Assembly: GCA_903820085.1 (NCBI GenBank)
Contig: CAIJGA010000015.1
Span: forward strand, 19,481 to 83,480
DNA length: 64,000 nucleotides
From: an uncultured Chlorobiaceae bacterium
Lineage (GTDB): Bacteria; Bacteroidota; Chlorobiia; Chlorobiales; Chlorobiaceae
Direction: 5' to 3'
The position numbers were made by a program, and so were the translations under genes. Every line of letters starts with the position of its first letter. The first letter of the stretch is position 1. Below are positions 8,887-19,022 of this stretch, in pieces. Under the pieces are notes generated by a model, which saw only the letters and a program-made list of their open reading frames with translations, was not told the DNA's origin and searched no databases.

Positions 8887-10029
8887 TCAGGAGCCCTTGA
8901 TCAGATGGAAGATGTTTTTGGAAAAGATTTTTATCTGGGTGCCCAATGATGCGGGCACCATTTTTTTATAAAGATAGGAGTCGAAGGTTATCCGCTGCAC
9001 GTCATTGTCGGCGCATATCGCCACAAAACTTTCCCTGAGGCGATCACTGCGGTAATAGACGGATTGCAAGACCTCCAGGCCGAAAAAGATCGGGGCATAC
9101 AGCTTGCGGAACTCTTTTTCATAGTCCCTCAGTGGCGCTTTATAGTTAAGATGCTTGATCATTGCCTCTGCCCCTAGTTTTCCGGATTGCATGGCAAAGA
9201 AAATACCCTCCCCGTTTGCCGGTGTTACCAGTCCTGCAGCGTCACCGACCAGAATAGCTTTTTCCTGAGTAAATGATTTCCGGGGCTTCATCGGAATTTG
9301 TGCCGCTTCATCAAGGAGTGACTCGTCAGTAATTCCTAACTTTTCAATAAATCGTTTCTGGAGTATTCTGACGTTTTTGCGCCTGCCTTCTGTACCGGTG
9401 CCTATAGCCAGATGATCAGCTTTAGGGAAAATCCATCCGTAAAAGTCGGGAGAAATCTCGCCATCAAACCAGATTTCAACGGTATCACTGAATTGCTGGA
9501 TGGCTGGAGTGTATTTGAATCGCTGCTGCATGGCCATCACTTTCAGCTCGTTGGGCGGAAAGTGCAGATCAATGGCGGTTTTTGAGTTAGCTCCGTCTGC
9601 TCCGATAATTTTGCGAGCCCGAAGAGGCGCTACCTTATCGTGGTGCATGTTGATGACAAAGCCGTCGCCAGAGTTTGCGATTGAGCGAACCAGCCCTTCA
9701 ACAACAACGGCTCCGGCCCGTTCAGCTTCGGAACGCAGATAGCTGTCGAATTTTTCTCGCCGTACCATGCCGACATAGCCGTTCGGCATCTGCATTTCAA
9801 TGATTCTCCCTTTTGGAGAGCGGGCTCTCATGCTCGTCAGCTTTCGCTCGATCAGTTCGTCAGGAATGTTGAACTCTTCGATAAGACCAAGCGGAATTGC
9901 GCCTCCACAGGGTTTGATGTTCTGAAGGTTTCGTTCAATGAGAACGGTTGATATTCCAGCGGTTGCCAGTGCGGCTGCTGCGACGGCTCCCGAAGGTCCG
10001 CCACCAATTACTGCGACATCGTAACGCAT
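8887..10029 (-). CDS. bchP: Geranylgeranyl reductase, BchP/ChlP type
   Basis: A 380-residue FAD-dependent reductase. The N-terminal dinucleotide-binding motif is [18 protein letters not shown]. The ChlP signature [17 protein letters not shown] follows, with the second flavin motif [19 protein letters not shown] near residue 260. ChlP/BchP enzymes reduce three double bonds of the geranylgeranyl tail of (bacterio)chlorophyll or of geranylgeranyl diphosphate. Green sulfur bacteria carry related paralogues, so action on another isoprenoid such as a quinone tail is not excluded. It lies 3 bp downstream of glyS and abuts the Ycf49-like gene. Confidence 0.88.
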   Translation of the reverse strand: MRYDVAVIGGGPSGAVAAAALATAGISTVLIERNLQNIKPCGGAIPLGLIEEFNIPDELIERKLTSMRARSPKGRIIEMQMPNGYVGMVRREKFDSYLRSEAERAGAVVVEGLVRSIANSGDGFVINMHHDKVAPLRARKIIGADGANSKTAIDLHFPPNELKVMAMQQRFKYTPAIQQFSDTVEIWFDGEISPDFYGWIFPKADHLAIGTGTEGRRKNVRILQKRFIEKLGITDESLLDEAAQIPMKPRKSFTQEKAILVGDAAGLVTPANGEGIFFAMQSGKLGAEAMIKHLNYKAPLRDYEKEFRKLYAPIFFGLEVLQSVYYRSDRLRESFVAICADNDVQRITFDSYLYKKMVPASLGTQIKIFSKNIFHLIKGS

Positions 10030-10032
10030 TGC

Positions 10033-11508
10033 TTAAGGAGTGATTAGTTTTGATGCGAGAAATTCCCGTACCCTCGAAATATCGATCCTCTCCTGTGCTG
10101 CAGTGTCTCGGTAGCGCACTGTAACAGAGTTTTCTTCCAGTGACTGATGGTCAACCGTGATACAGAATGGTGTGCCTATTTCGTCCTGGCGGCGGTACCG
10201 TTTACCGATAGAGCCGGCATCATCATACTGGACAAGGAGACTCTCTGAAAGTTCATCCCGCAGTGCTGCGGCCCGTTCCCCCATTCCGCCCTTTTTCATC
10301 AGCGGCAGTATGGCTGCTTTTATGGGAGCAACTTTCGGTGACAGCTGTAATACAACACGCTCATCACCGTCAACAGTATCTTCCGTATAGGCATCCGCAA
10401 GCAACGCCAGGAAGAGCCGGTCGCATCCTGCAGAGGTTTCAACCACATAGGGCAGATATCGCTCATTGGTGAGTTGATCAATATACTCCATATTCTTGCC
10501 GGAATACTCCTGATGCTGTTTCAGGTCAAAATCGGTTCTGGAGTGAATTCCTTCGATCTCTTCAATCCCGAAGGGGAATTCGAACTTGATATCATAGGCA
10601 AGGTCAGCGTAGTGGGCCAGTTTGTCGTGCTTATACCAGTGCAGTTTTTTCTTGCTGATGCCGAGAGTGTTGGTATACCAGGCAAACCGTTCCTCCCTCC
10701 ATATTTCAAACGCTTCAGCCTGGGTCCCTGGTTTGACGAAGTACTGCATCTCCATCTGCTCAAACTCAACCATGCGGAAGATGAAGTTGCCCTTTACAAT
10801 TTCGTTACGGAAAGCCTTGCCGATTTGTGCGATACCAAACGGCACCTTCATGCGTGATGACTCACGAACGTTGTGGAAATTCACAAAAATTCCCTGCGCG
10901 GTTTCAGGCCGCAAATAGACAATACTGGATTTTTCGGCAACCGCTCCCATGCCGCACTGGAACATCAGGTTAAACTGGCGCACCTCAGTCCAGTCTCCCA
11001 GCCCTGTATCAGGAGCCTTGATTCCCTCGGCAATAATGATATCGTAGAGTGCACGGTTTGAGTCTTCTGCTTCGGAAACAGCTTCGTACGTACTTTGCAC
11101 TCTCTGGAGCTCTTCTTCCTTGTTGTCACGGCGGAGCTTTTCAATATGGTTTTCGATCAGGTGGTCAGCACGGTAGCGCCTTTTGGTGGTACGGTCGTCG
11201 ATCATCGGATCGTTGAAGCTGGCCACATGGCCTGAAGCCTCCCAAACACGAGGGTTCATCATGATCGATGCATCAAGGCCTACAATATTGTGGTGGCGGC
11301 GGGTCATTGAGTTCCACCAGAGTTCCTTGATATTGCGCTTCATTTCACTGCCCAACGGTCCGTAGTCGAAACATGAGGAGAGCCCCTCATAAATCTCTGA
11401 CGACGGAAAAATAAATCCGCGACGTTTGGCCAGCGAAACCAGTTTATGCATCACTTTATCCGGTGGCAGATTCACATTTTGCACACGCAGCTGATCAGAA
11501 TTACTCAT
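10033..11508 (-). CDS. glyS: Glycine--tRNA ligase (homodimeric type)
   Basis: A 491-residue class II aminoacyl-tRNA synthetase charging tRNA-Gly. It is the single-chain alpha2 type also found in eukaryotes and archaea, not the two-gene alpha/beta type. The N-terminal KLVSLAKRRGFIFPSSEIY and FDYGPLGSEMKRNIK are typical. Motif 2 appears as QIGKAFRNEI near residue 230 and motif 3 lies near TSAGCDRLFLALL. The anticodon-binding domain forms the last 100 or so residues. It heads a tight trio with bchP and the Ycf49-like gene. Confidence 0.95.
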   Translation of the reverse strand: MSNSDQLRVQNVNLPPDKVMHKLVSLAKRRGFIFPSSEIYEGLSSCFDYGPLGSEMKRNIKELWWNSMTRRHHNIVGLDASIMMNPRVWEASGHVASFNDPMIDDRTTKRRYRADHLIENHIEKLRRDNKEEELQRVQSTYEAVSEAEDSNRALYDIIIAEGIKAPDTGLGDWTEVRQFNLMFQCGMGAVAEKSSIVYLRPETAQGIFVNFHNVRESSRMKVPFGIAQIGKAFRNEIVKGNFIFRMVEFEQMEMQYFVKPGTQAEAFEIWREERFAWYTNTLGISKKKLHWYKHDKLAHYADLAYDIKFEFPFGIEEIEGIHSRTDFDLKQHQEYSGKNMEYIDQLTNERYLPYVVETSAGCDRLFLALLADAYTEDTVDGDERVVLQLSPKVAPIKAAILPLMKKGGMGERAAALRDELSESLLVQYDDAGSIGKRYRRQDEIGTPFCITVDHQSLEENSVTVRYRDTAAQERIDISRVREFLASKLITP

Positions 11509-11668
11509 TATTCATCATTATTCGTTCAAGATATTATGGAAATAATCCCCGTGTCACTCCAATCAACAGGATAAAACATTCAATATAAGAAAGCAAGCAG
11601 GATAATCAGTGCAAGAGGATGCGTTGCGGCATCCAGGATGACCTGCCCGGGAAAAAACAAAAGTAATA

Positions 11669-11986
11669 TTAACTCGTCTGGATTTCTGTTTTAAGGGCGA
11701 TCTCCTCAAGAATTGAGCTTACCTTAAGGCAGGGGAGCATCGGGCCTGCGAAGACAATGCTGCGACCACGGGTGTGAACTTCCCAGGTATGTTTTTCAGC
11801 TTTTTGGCGACTGCAGCGTACCGCTTTGATAATCTGTTCGATGACTTCATCGAAGGAGTGCTCCTCGTCATTGAACAAAACAACACGATATGCATCAAGC
11901 AGATCGGGCTCGGAGCTTTGTTCAGCCTGTTTCTTTACCGGTGCGGGCAATGATCCGATACACCTGTTTCCAAGAGAGGAGTTCAT
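11669..11986 (-). CDS. clpS: ATP-dependent Clp protease adaptor ClpS
   Basis: A 105-residue adaptor that delivers N-degron substrates to ClpAP. The core shows [20 protein letters not shown], including the conserved N-D-x-x-H/T region that forms the N-end pocket, followed by a helix and the segment [13 protein letters not shown]. An unstructured N-terminal extension of about 28 residues is normal. It sits between glyS and the LD-carboxypeptidase gene on the same strand, with 67 bp to the latter. Confidence 0.92.
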   Translation of the reverse strand: MNSSLGNRCIGSLPAPVKKQAEQSSEPDLLDAYRVVLFNDEEHSFDEVIEQIIKAVRCSRQKAEKHTWEVHTRGRSIVFAGPMLPCLKVSSILEEIALKTEIQTS

Positions 11987-12053
11987 GGTTTACCGAGCGA
12001 GATATGTTAAAAAAACAAAGATAGCCACTGTAACCCTGAGGCGCAACAGAGAG

Positions 12054-13007
12054 CTATCCTTCAATGACCGGATTGACTGCGCCGAGAGTAAAGTTACCTG
12101 CCTGGGAGAGCTGAATCCTGACGCGAGCCCCGATGGGGAGGGTCATCAGATTTTTGATATGACCATACGAGAGCCCTTTCATGACAGGGCCATCGGTACA
12201 GGCTTGTGCACTGTAATAGTTAAACATATGTTGTTGACGTAGATTTTCTTCCTGTGTATTCTCTGCTTCATTGCCGAACTGTCCCAACAAAACTCCTTTG
12301 CTCTGTGCAAGCAGACCTGCATTGTCGAGGTGCGAAAGCATCCTGTCGATGCGGTATGCCGGTTCATTGATGTCTTCCAGAAAAAGCAGTGAATCCTTCA
12401 GTGAGGGCAGGTATGGTGTGCCGATCATTGAAGAGAGGACAGAGAGATTGCCCCCGATAAGTATTCCTTCTGAAGTTCCCGCTCTGATACAGGTTACAGG
12501 ATGGCCGGGGTAGTTCTGAAGCGAAAGCGCATAGGAGGGAGACGTCAGCATCCCCCAAAGGTGCTCTTCGGTGTAAGGTGTTGGGCCATACAGCTCTGTT
12601 GCAAGCATCGGGCCTGAAAAACTGATCAGCCCTGTTATGGCAAAGACCGCAAGCGACAGGGCTGTAATGTCGGAATAACCGACAAGTATTTTCGGGTTTG
12701 CCGCTATGAGACGGTAATTAATTTTTTTAAGTAACCGTGAGGCTCCGGCTCCGCCTCTCAGACAGATGATTGCCTTAATCGTGGGGTCGCCGAACATTTC
12801 ATGCAGATCATGAAGTTTGTGCTGGTCGGCAATTGCTGGATCGGTATCAATTCGGTTGAGGTGACAGGATGGCTTGACCCGGTAGCCGTTTTTTTCGAGA
12901 TAGCTGATCGCCTGACCGATTTTATCAGGATAGGCGCAATGTGATGAGGGAGAGATAAGCCCGATGGTATCTCCCTTGCGCAGGGCTTTTGGGGTAAGGG
13001 TTTTCAT
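12054..13007 (-). CDS. ldcA: LD-carboxypeptidase (S66 family)
   Basis: A 317-residue serine peptidase of family S66, which removes the terminal D-Ala from murein tetrapeptides (LdcA) or, in MccF relatives, cleaves peptide-nucleotide antibiotics. The nucleophile Ser is in GYSDIT, the Glu in FLEDINEPAYRIDRML and the His in SYGHIKN. No signal peptide is visible, matching a cytoplasmic recycling enzyme. An in-frame upstream ATG at 13028 is rejected because those codons lie inside the terminator of the atp operon. The ATG at 13007 starts MKTLTPKALRKGDTIG, as in homologues. Confidence 0.9.
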   Translation of the reverse strand: MKTLTPKALRKGDTIGLISPSSHCAYPDKIGQAISYLEKNGYRVKPSCHLNRIDTDPAIADQHKLHDLHEMFGDPTIKAIICLRGGAGASRLLKKINYRLIAANPKILVGYSDITALSLAVFAITGLISFSGPMLATELYGPTPYTEEHLWGMLTSPSYALSLQNYPGHPVTCIRAGTSEGILIGGNLSVLSSMIGTPYLPSLKDSLLFLEDINEPAYRIDRMLSHLDNAGLLAQSKGVLLGQFGNEAENTQEENLRQQHMFNYYSAQACTDGPVMKGLSYGHIKNLMTLPIGARVRIQLSQAGNFTLGAVNPVIEG

Positions 13008-13011
13008 AAAA

Positions 13012-13045
13012 CCAAAAAACATCAGCACCGGTGAAGATGCTGATG
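13012..13045 (-). terminator. Rho-independent terminator of atpDC
   Basis: Reading the minus strand, an 8-bp stem catcagca/tgctgatg with a 10-base loop is followed by six T residues. It lies 23 bp past the atpC stop and ends just before the LD-carboxypeptidase start codon. Confidence 0.9.
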
Positions 13046-13067
13046 CTCTTTATTCATTGGTATGAAA

Positions 13068-13334
13068 TCAGGATATGGATTCGGTCAGCAGAATTGCCTT
13101 GTTGCTGCTGACTTCAAAAAAACCGTCGAGGATAGAAAACGATTGCTCGCTACGATCTGCCAGGGCAAGTTTAACCGTGCCTTTTGTCAATGAGGAGAGC
13201 AACGGCGCATGGTTTCTCATTATCTGAAACTGCCCGAGCTCACCCGGCGCGGTTACACTCACGACCTCACCGGAAAAGTGGATTTTCTGGGGAGTGACGA
13301 TCTCTATTTGAAAGCTTTTGTCTGAATTCGCCAT
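13068..13334 (-). CDS. atpC: F1 ATP synthase epsilon subunit
   Basis: An 88-residue protein matching the N-terminal beta-sandwich of the epsilon subunit of F1Fo ATP synthase, which connects the central stalk to the c-ring. Visible motifs are [17 protein letters not shown] and [20 protein letters not shown]. The usual C-terminal two-helix hairpin that inhibits ATP hydrolysis is absent. The short form suggests that this brake is missing or works differently. It follows atpD by 15 bp and ends in a strong terminator. Confidence 0.95.
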   Translation of the reverse strand: MANSDKSFQIEIVTPQKIHFSGEVVSVTAPGELGQFQIMRNHAPLLSSLTKGTVKLALADRSEQSFSILDGFFEVSSNKAILLTESIS

Positions 13335-13349
13335 GGTTATTGCGTTTGT

Positions 13350-14759
<1,410 letters not shown>

Positions 14760-14858
14760 TTATTGTGTAATCAAACGTTCGTGCTTCCGGGCTAGTCTGC
14801 TTTTTTTACCAGAAATGATTTGTTCCATGATTTCGCCGTTGTGACTGTTCCGGATACG

Positions 14859-14931
14859 AGCCACCTGAGGGAGTCGAACCCACGACCTACTATTTACGAA
14901 ACAGTTGCTCTACCAACTGAGCTAAGGTGGC
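14859..14931 (-). tRNA. tRNA-Thr (CGT anticodon)
   Basis: The minus strand folds into a full cloverleaf. The acceptor stem is GCCACCT/AGGTGGC, the D-stem GCTC/GAGC, and the anticodon stem ACTGT/ATAGT has loop TTCGTAA. The T-arm contains GGTTCGACTCC. The anticodon CGT reads ACG (threonine). The discriminator base is T and no CCA is encoded. Confidence 0.95.
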
Positions 14932-15087
14932 TTAAGCAAAGCGAAAAATCAAGACCAAATATAATTTTTTTGATAGAGAATCACAAAGATAAATAACCTA
15001 TGATTTATGGCCGTCAAAAAAAAGAAGAATTGTATATTGGTTATCAAGGCTAATGAAAGTTTCTTTTGATTTTTTAACCCTGACGCT

Positions 15088-15633
15088 ATGAATAAAAAGG
15101 TTAATCCCCCTGTCAAGGTCTGGATGGTTTGCTTTCTGCTCCTTTTCGGTTTCGCAGGAACGTTGTTTGTTTCTTCGCCGGCAGTAGCGTTGCCTCTGGC
15201 TCCAAGCTTTACTGCGGTTACCCTTGACGGAAAAGCGGTAAAGTCAAATCAACTTGCCGGCAAAGCCTATATTGTTAATTTTTTTGCATCCTGGTGCCCT
15301 CCCTGCCGATCGGAGATACCTGATATGGTCGCTCTCCAGACAAAGTACGGCAGTAAAGGCTTTACCTTTATTGGCGTTGCAGTCAATGAAACGGAACCCG
15401 CTATTCGTGCTTTTATCACCAACAACAAAATCAGTTATCCTGTTGTCATGGTGGACGATAAACTGATGGGAGCCTTCAGCCGATACGTTGCCGGCGGGAT
15501 CAGTGCGATTCCAACTTCTTTTGTTGTTAACTCATCAGGCCGGATTTCCAGTGTCATTACCGGGGCCCGAAGCAAAGAGGTTTTTGAAAAAATCATTGTC
15601 GACGCCCTCAGAAAACCAGTAATTGCTAAATAA
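15088..15633 (+). CDS. TlpA-like exported thioredoxin-fold protein
   Basis: A 181-residue periplasmic thiol-disulfide oxidoreductase of the TlpA/ResA/AhpC-TSA group. A signal peptide or anchor occupies about residues 10-35. The redox motif WCPPC follows FFASW near residue 70, and the cis-Pro is in AIPTSFVVN near residue 140. Such proteins reduce apocytochrome c or other exported disulfides. A cytochrome c maturation role is plausible in a phototroph, but no maturation genes are adjacent. A strong terminator follows. Confidence 0.88.
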   Translation: MNKKVNPPVKVWMVCFLLLFGFAGTLFVSSPAVALPLAPSFTAVTLDGKAVKSNQLAGKAYIVNFFASWCPPCRSEIPDMVALQTKYGSKGFTFIGVAVNETEPAIRAFITNNKISYPVVMVDDKLMGAFSRYVAGGISAIPTSFVVNSSGRISSVITGARSKEVFEKIIVDALRKPVIAK

Positions 15634-15710
15634 AGTAAATCATTACATGATTGATGGTTTTCAGCTCCGGCGGTTATTGAGTTCGGATATCAACTTTTTT
15701 TTACTTCGAT

Positions 15711-15747
15711 ACGTTCGCAGTCAGTGGTGATTGCGGACGTTTTTTTT
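15711..15747 (+). terminator. Rho-independent terminator after the TlpA-like gene
   Basis: A 9-bp stem acgttcgca/tgcggacgt (one G-T pair) with a 12-base loop, followed by seven T residues. It lies inside a possible GTG-initiated extension of pckG and so argues against that extension. Confidence 0.88.
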
Positions 15748-15774
15748 ATAACCATTAGCCATATAAGAACGACT

Positions 15775-17640
15775 ATGACTGTAATGCAGATCAATCCTCC
15801 GGACTATGTGAAAAACAAGAAGCTGATCCAGTGGGTGCAGGAGACGGCTGATCTTTGTCGCCCGAACGCTGTACGCTGGTGTGACGGTTCCGAGGAAGAG
15901 TATGACACCCTTGCCCAGCAGATGGTTGCGAGCGGCACTTTTATTAAACTTTCGGAAGAGAAGCGCCCCAACAGCTATCTCTGCCGTTCTGATCCGAGCG
16001 ATGTTGCGAGAGTTGAAGACAGGACCTACATCTGCAGTATTCGTCGCCAGGATGCAGGCCCGACCAACAACTGGGTTGCTCCCAAGGAGATGAAAGAGAC
16101 TCTGAAAGAACTTTTCAGAGATTGTATGACTGGCCGTACCATGTACGTCATTCCGTTCAGCATGGGACCGCTTGGATCGCCGATTGCTCATATCGGTGTT
16201 GAAATTTCCGATTCCCCCTATGTTGTAACGAACATGCGTATCATGACGAGGATGGGACGCAAGGTTATGGATCTGCTTGGTGAAACCAGCGAATTTGTAC
16301 CTTGTCTTCATTCGGTCGGTGCGCCTCTTCAGCCCGGCGAAGTGGATGTTGCCTGGCCTTGCAGTGACACAAAATACATTGTTCATTATCCTGAAGAGCG
16401 TTCAATTGTCTCTTTTGGAAGCGGTTATGGCGGCAACGCCTTGCTTGGCAAGAAATGCTTTGCCCTGCGTATCGCCTCTTCGATGGCCCGGGATGAAGGG
16501 TGGCTTGCAGAGCATATGCTGATCCTCGGTGTTGAATCGCCAGATGGAGAAAAGACCTACATTGGCGGAGCATTCCCGAGTGCCTGCGGTAAAACAAATT
16601 TTGCCATGCTTATTCCGCCTCAATCTTTTGAAGGCTGGAAGATTACTACTATTGGCGATGATATCGCATGGATCAAGCCAGGTGAAGATGGTCGTCTTCG
16701 TGCGATCAATCCGGAATATGGCTTTTTCGGTGTCGCTCCGGGCACGTCGGACAAATCGAATCCGAATGCCATGGCGACACTTACCAAGAACTGTATTTTT
16801 ACCAACGTCGCCATGACGCCTGACGGTGATGTCTGGTGGGAAGGGATGACCGATGTTGCTCCTGAACAGCTTATCGATTGGCAGGGCCACTCATGGACTC
16901 CTGATTGCGGCAGGCTCTCTTCGCATCCGAATGCCCGCTTTACCTCTCCAGCAAATCAGTGTCCTTCGCTTGATGCAGATTGGGAAGATCCGAAAGGGGT
17001 TCCGATCAGTGCCTTTATTTTTGGCGGACGCCGCGGAGATACGGTTCCGCTTGTTTACCAGTCAGCTAACTGGAATTCTGGAGTCTATCTGGCAGCCACA
17101 ATGGGTTCTGAAAAGACCGCTGCGGCAGCAGGCAAGGTCGGCGACGTTCGCCGCGATCCTTTTGCCATGATTCCTTTCTGTGGTTATCACATGGGCGATT
17201 ATTTCAACCATTGGCTCCATGTCGGCCGTACACTGCCTGAACTGCCAAGGATTTTTGGTGTTAACTGGTTCCGCAAGGATGAGAACGGCAAGTTCCTCTG
17301 GCCGGGTTTTGGTGAAAACATGAGAGTACTGAAGTGGATAGTTGATCGTGTTCATGGCAGGGCCGGTGCGGTAGAGAGTCCGCTTGGCTGGATGCCGAAG
17401 TACGATATGATTGACTGGACAGGTCTGGAGTCGATGACCGAAGAGAAGTTCATCAAATTGATGTCGGTCGATCGTGAAGCATGGAAGAATGAGCTTCTTT
17501 CACATCAGGAGCTGTTTGAAATGATTTACGACAGGCTTCCCAAGGAGTTCCCGCATATCCGTGAACTGATGCTCTCGACGCTCTGGATGTCTCCAAGGCA
17601 CTGGTCATTGGCCTCGGAAAATTATGCTTCCGAAAACTGA
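15775..17640 (+). CDS. pckG: Phosphoenolpyruvate carboxykinase (GTP)
   Basis: A 621-residue GTP-dependent PEP carboxykinase, interconverting oxaloacetate and PEP with GTP/GDP. The P-loop-like segment [10 protein letters not shown] near residue 268 contains the reactive cysteine typical of the GTP enzymes. Downstream are conserved [20 protein letters not shown] and [12 protein letters not shown]. The ATG at 15775 is preferred; an in-frame GTG at 15724 lies within the upstream terminator. In a reductive-TCA autotroph the enzyme could serve gluconeogenesis or anaplerosis. A shared terminator separates it from the convergent dodecin gene. Confidence 0.96.
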   Translation: MTVMQINPPDYVKNKKLIQWVQETADLCRPNAVRWCDGSEEEYDTLAQQMVASGTFIKLSEEKRPNSYLCRSDPSDVARVEDRTYICSIRRQDAGPTNNWVAPKEMKETLKELFRDCMTGRTMYVIPFSMGPLGSPIAHIGVEISDSPYVVTNMRIMTRMGRKVMDLLGETSEFVPCLHSVGAPLQPGEVDVAWPCSDTKYIVHYPEERSIVSFGSGYGGNALLGKKCFALRIASSMARDEGWLAEHMLILGVESPDGEKTYIGGAFPSACGKTNFAMLIPPQSFEGWKITTIGDDIAWIKPGEDGRLRAINPEYGFFGVAPGTSDKSNPNAMATLTKNCIFTNVAMTPDGDVWWEGMTDVAPEQLIDWQGHSWTPDCGRLSSHPNARFTSPANQCPSLDADWEDPKGVPISAFIFGGRRGDTVPLVYQSANWNSGVYLAATMGSEKTAAAAGKVGDVRRDPFAMIPFCGYHMGDYFNHWLHVGRTLPELPRIFGVNWFRKDENGKFLWPGFGENMRVLKWIVDRVHGRAGAVESPLGWMPKYDMIDWTGLESMTEEKFIKLMSVDREAWKNELLSHQELFEMIYDRLPKEFPHIRELMLSTLWMSPRHWSLASENYASEN

Positions 17641-17660
17641 CGATTGATTTTTTTTAAGAG

Positions 17661-17688
17661 AAAAAGGCGCCTGCAAGGGCGCCTTTTT
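17661..17688. terminator. Bidirectional terminator between pckG and dodecin
   Basis: The stem aaaaaggcgcc/ggcgccttttt (11 bp, 6-base loop) has T-runs on both strands. It sits between the convergent ends of pckG and the dodecin gene. Confidence 0.9.
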
Positions 17689-17710
17689 GTTTGTTCATCA
17701 GCAGTTGTAA

Positions 17711-17923
17711 TCAGTTTTCGTCGAGGACAAACCCTATTTTGACCGTAACCTGCCAGTAGGCAACTTTCTGCTCCTCAACATGGCAGCGGGTTTCAAGAAC
17801 CTCAACCCAGCGGATATTTCTGATCGATTCAGCCGCTTTGGCAACGGCATTATTGACGGCCTCCTCAATGCTTGTTGTTGAGGATCCTACCAGTTCAATT
17901 TTCTTATAGATATGAGCGCTCAT
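17711..17923 (-). CDS. Dodecin family flavin-binding protein
   Basis: A 70-residue protein matching dodecins, small beta-alpha-beta-beta proteins that assemble into 12-mers and store or buffer flavins. Typical sequence is YKKIELVGSSTTSIEEAVNNAV, then WVEVLETRCHVEE with the tryptophan that stacks on the flavin, ending YWQVTVKIGFVLD. It is monocistronic and shares a bidirectional terminator with pckG. Confidence 0.92.
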   Translation of the reverse strand: MSAHIYKKIELVGSSTTSIEEAVNNAVAKAAESIRNIRWVEVLETRCHVEEQKVAYWQVTVKIGFVLDEN

Positions 17924-18163
17924 GGCGTGTAATGGTTTATGGTGCTTGAAAAAAGTCTGTCATGTTCCGGGCTACCAGTACCTCATGCCAGCTCTTATAT
18001 TAGTAAATCAGGGGAAATCTGCAAAATCTCCATTTATTCGTTTTTTTTGATGCGCGTTGTTACTTGTTCGGTGAGGTAAGGTGTTTGCATCGGTTCGATT
18101 ACCCGAAGAGAGGAAAAATAATGCGGATAGAGATAGTGTAGCTGAAAGGTGGTATCGGGGGGG

Positions 18164-18198
18164 CCCGAAACAGCCGAAAAACTAATGACTGTTTCGGG
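18164..18198. terminator. Hairpin downstream of the acetate transporter
   Basis: A perfect 10-bp inverted repeat cccgaaacag/ctgtttcggg with a 15-base loop starts 15 bases past the transporter stop. Neither side carries a proper T-run, so it may be a stability hairpin instead of a full intrinsic terminator. Confidence 0.55.
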
Positions 18199-18213
18199 TA
18201 AGACGGGGGCAGG

Positions 18214-18759
18214 TTATACGCCCAGAGATTTGAAGAGGAGAGGAATGGCGCAGAGGCCGATGGCGACATTAGTTGCACCACAGATTTTTGTGATGATGTT
18301 GTTGTGCTTGTACCACGTAAACGGCAGCAGGATGGTCAGCAGGTTGATGAGCAGCAGTACCGTGGCTAACGGCCAGATTTTGCCAAGAAGAATGGCCTTG
18401 TAGCTGAAGACTGCCGTGATAAAAAAGATCCCGAGAAACATGTGGGCATAGATCTTTTTGTCTCCGGGGTTGTAGAAATGCATGGCGACAACAACCCAGA
18501 AAAGTCCATAGGTAGCAAAAATAGTGCCGAGGTAAATCCTTATTTCAGGAGGTAACCCCAAATCAAACATATACATGCAGATAGCGGTGAAAATCTGTGC
18601 AACACCGCCGAACCAGAGGGCGACATTGGCCAGATTGCGTCCAAGTTTTGCATGATCAGTATCCTTGTCAAGCCCAAATCCCAACTGTTCTAGGCCGAAT
18701 ACCCAGACAGTGATCATCAGCCCGAACAACCCGATAGCTTCCGGATTAACTACATTCAT
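18214..18759 (-). CDS. satP: Acetate uptake transporter (GPR1/FUN34/YaaH family)
   Basis: A 181-residue membrane protein with six hydrophobic helices, of the AceTr family whose bacterial members import acetate and succinate. The family N-terminal signature appears as NPEAIGLFGLMITVWVF, and a second conserved stretch GTIFATYGLFWVVVAMHFY is near residue 95. A good ribosome site (aaaggag, 8 bases before ATG) fixes the start. Green sulfur bacteria co-assimilate acetate in the light, and pckG lies nearby. A tandem direct repeat upstream may be its operator. Confidence 0.9.
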   Translation of the reverse strand: MNVVNPEAIGLFGLMITVWVFGLEQLGFGLDKDTDHAKLGRNLANVALWFGGVAQIFTAICMYMFDLGLPPEIRIYLGTIFATYGLFWVVVAMHFYNPGDKKIYAHMFLGIFFITAVFSYKAILLGKIWPLATVLLLINLLTILLPFTWYKHNNIITKICGATNVAIGLCAIPLLFKSLGV

Positions 18760-18802
18760 CGGAAGAACTCCTTTTTTTATTTAGTTGTGGAAAAAGTTAA
18801 AA

Positions 18803-18854
18803 AAATAGCCATCACAATTTAAATCACAATGGCCACGTTAATGTACGGCTATTT
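18803..18854 (-). promoter_or_regulatory. Direct and inverted repeats upstream of the acetate transporter
   Basis: Two copies of atcacaat (18811-18818 and 18823-18830) lie 12 bases apart, centred about 60 bases before the transporter start. They are flanked by an inverted repeat aaatagcc (18803-18810)/ggctattt (18847-18854). The arrangement resembles a regulator-binding site. The protein that binds is unknown. Confidence 0.4.
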
Positions 18855-18883
18855 CTAACGAAAGAGGAAGAAAATTCCGGGGT

Positions 18884-18894
18884 GACCAGTGGTC
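18884..18894. promoter_or_regulatory. Palindrome in the satP/MFS divergent region
   Basis: gaccagtggtc is an 11-base palindrome with a one-base centre. It is placed between the divergent acetate transporter and MFS transporter genes, about 129 bases before the latter. A regulator site is possible; nothing else supports it. Confidence 0.3.
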
Positions 18895-19022
18895 TCTTAT
18901 GGCACTTCGTCCCCAGTAGCGGCTGTTTTCACTGGTATCAACAGAAAATCAGCAAGAGATTTCGCTTTCTTTTAATACCTTTGAGCGCTGAAGAATGATA
19001 TAACTGAATATTTTTCTATGCG

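Noticed and set aside
15724..15774. GTG-initiated N-terminal extension of pckG
   Set aside because: These codons overlap and follow a strong terminator of the upstream gene; homologous sequence begins at the ATG at 15775.
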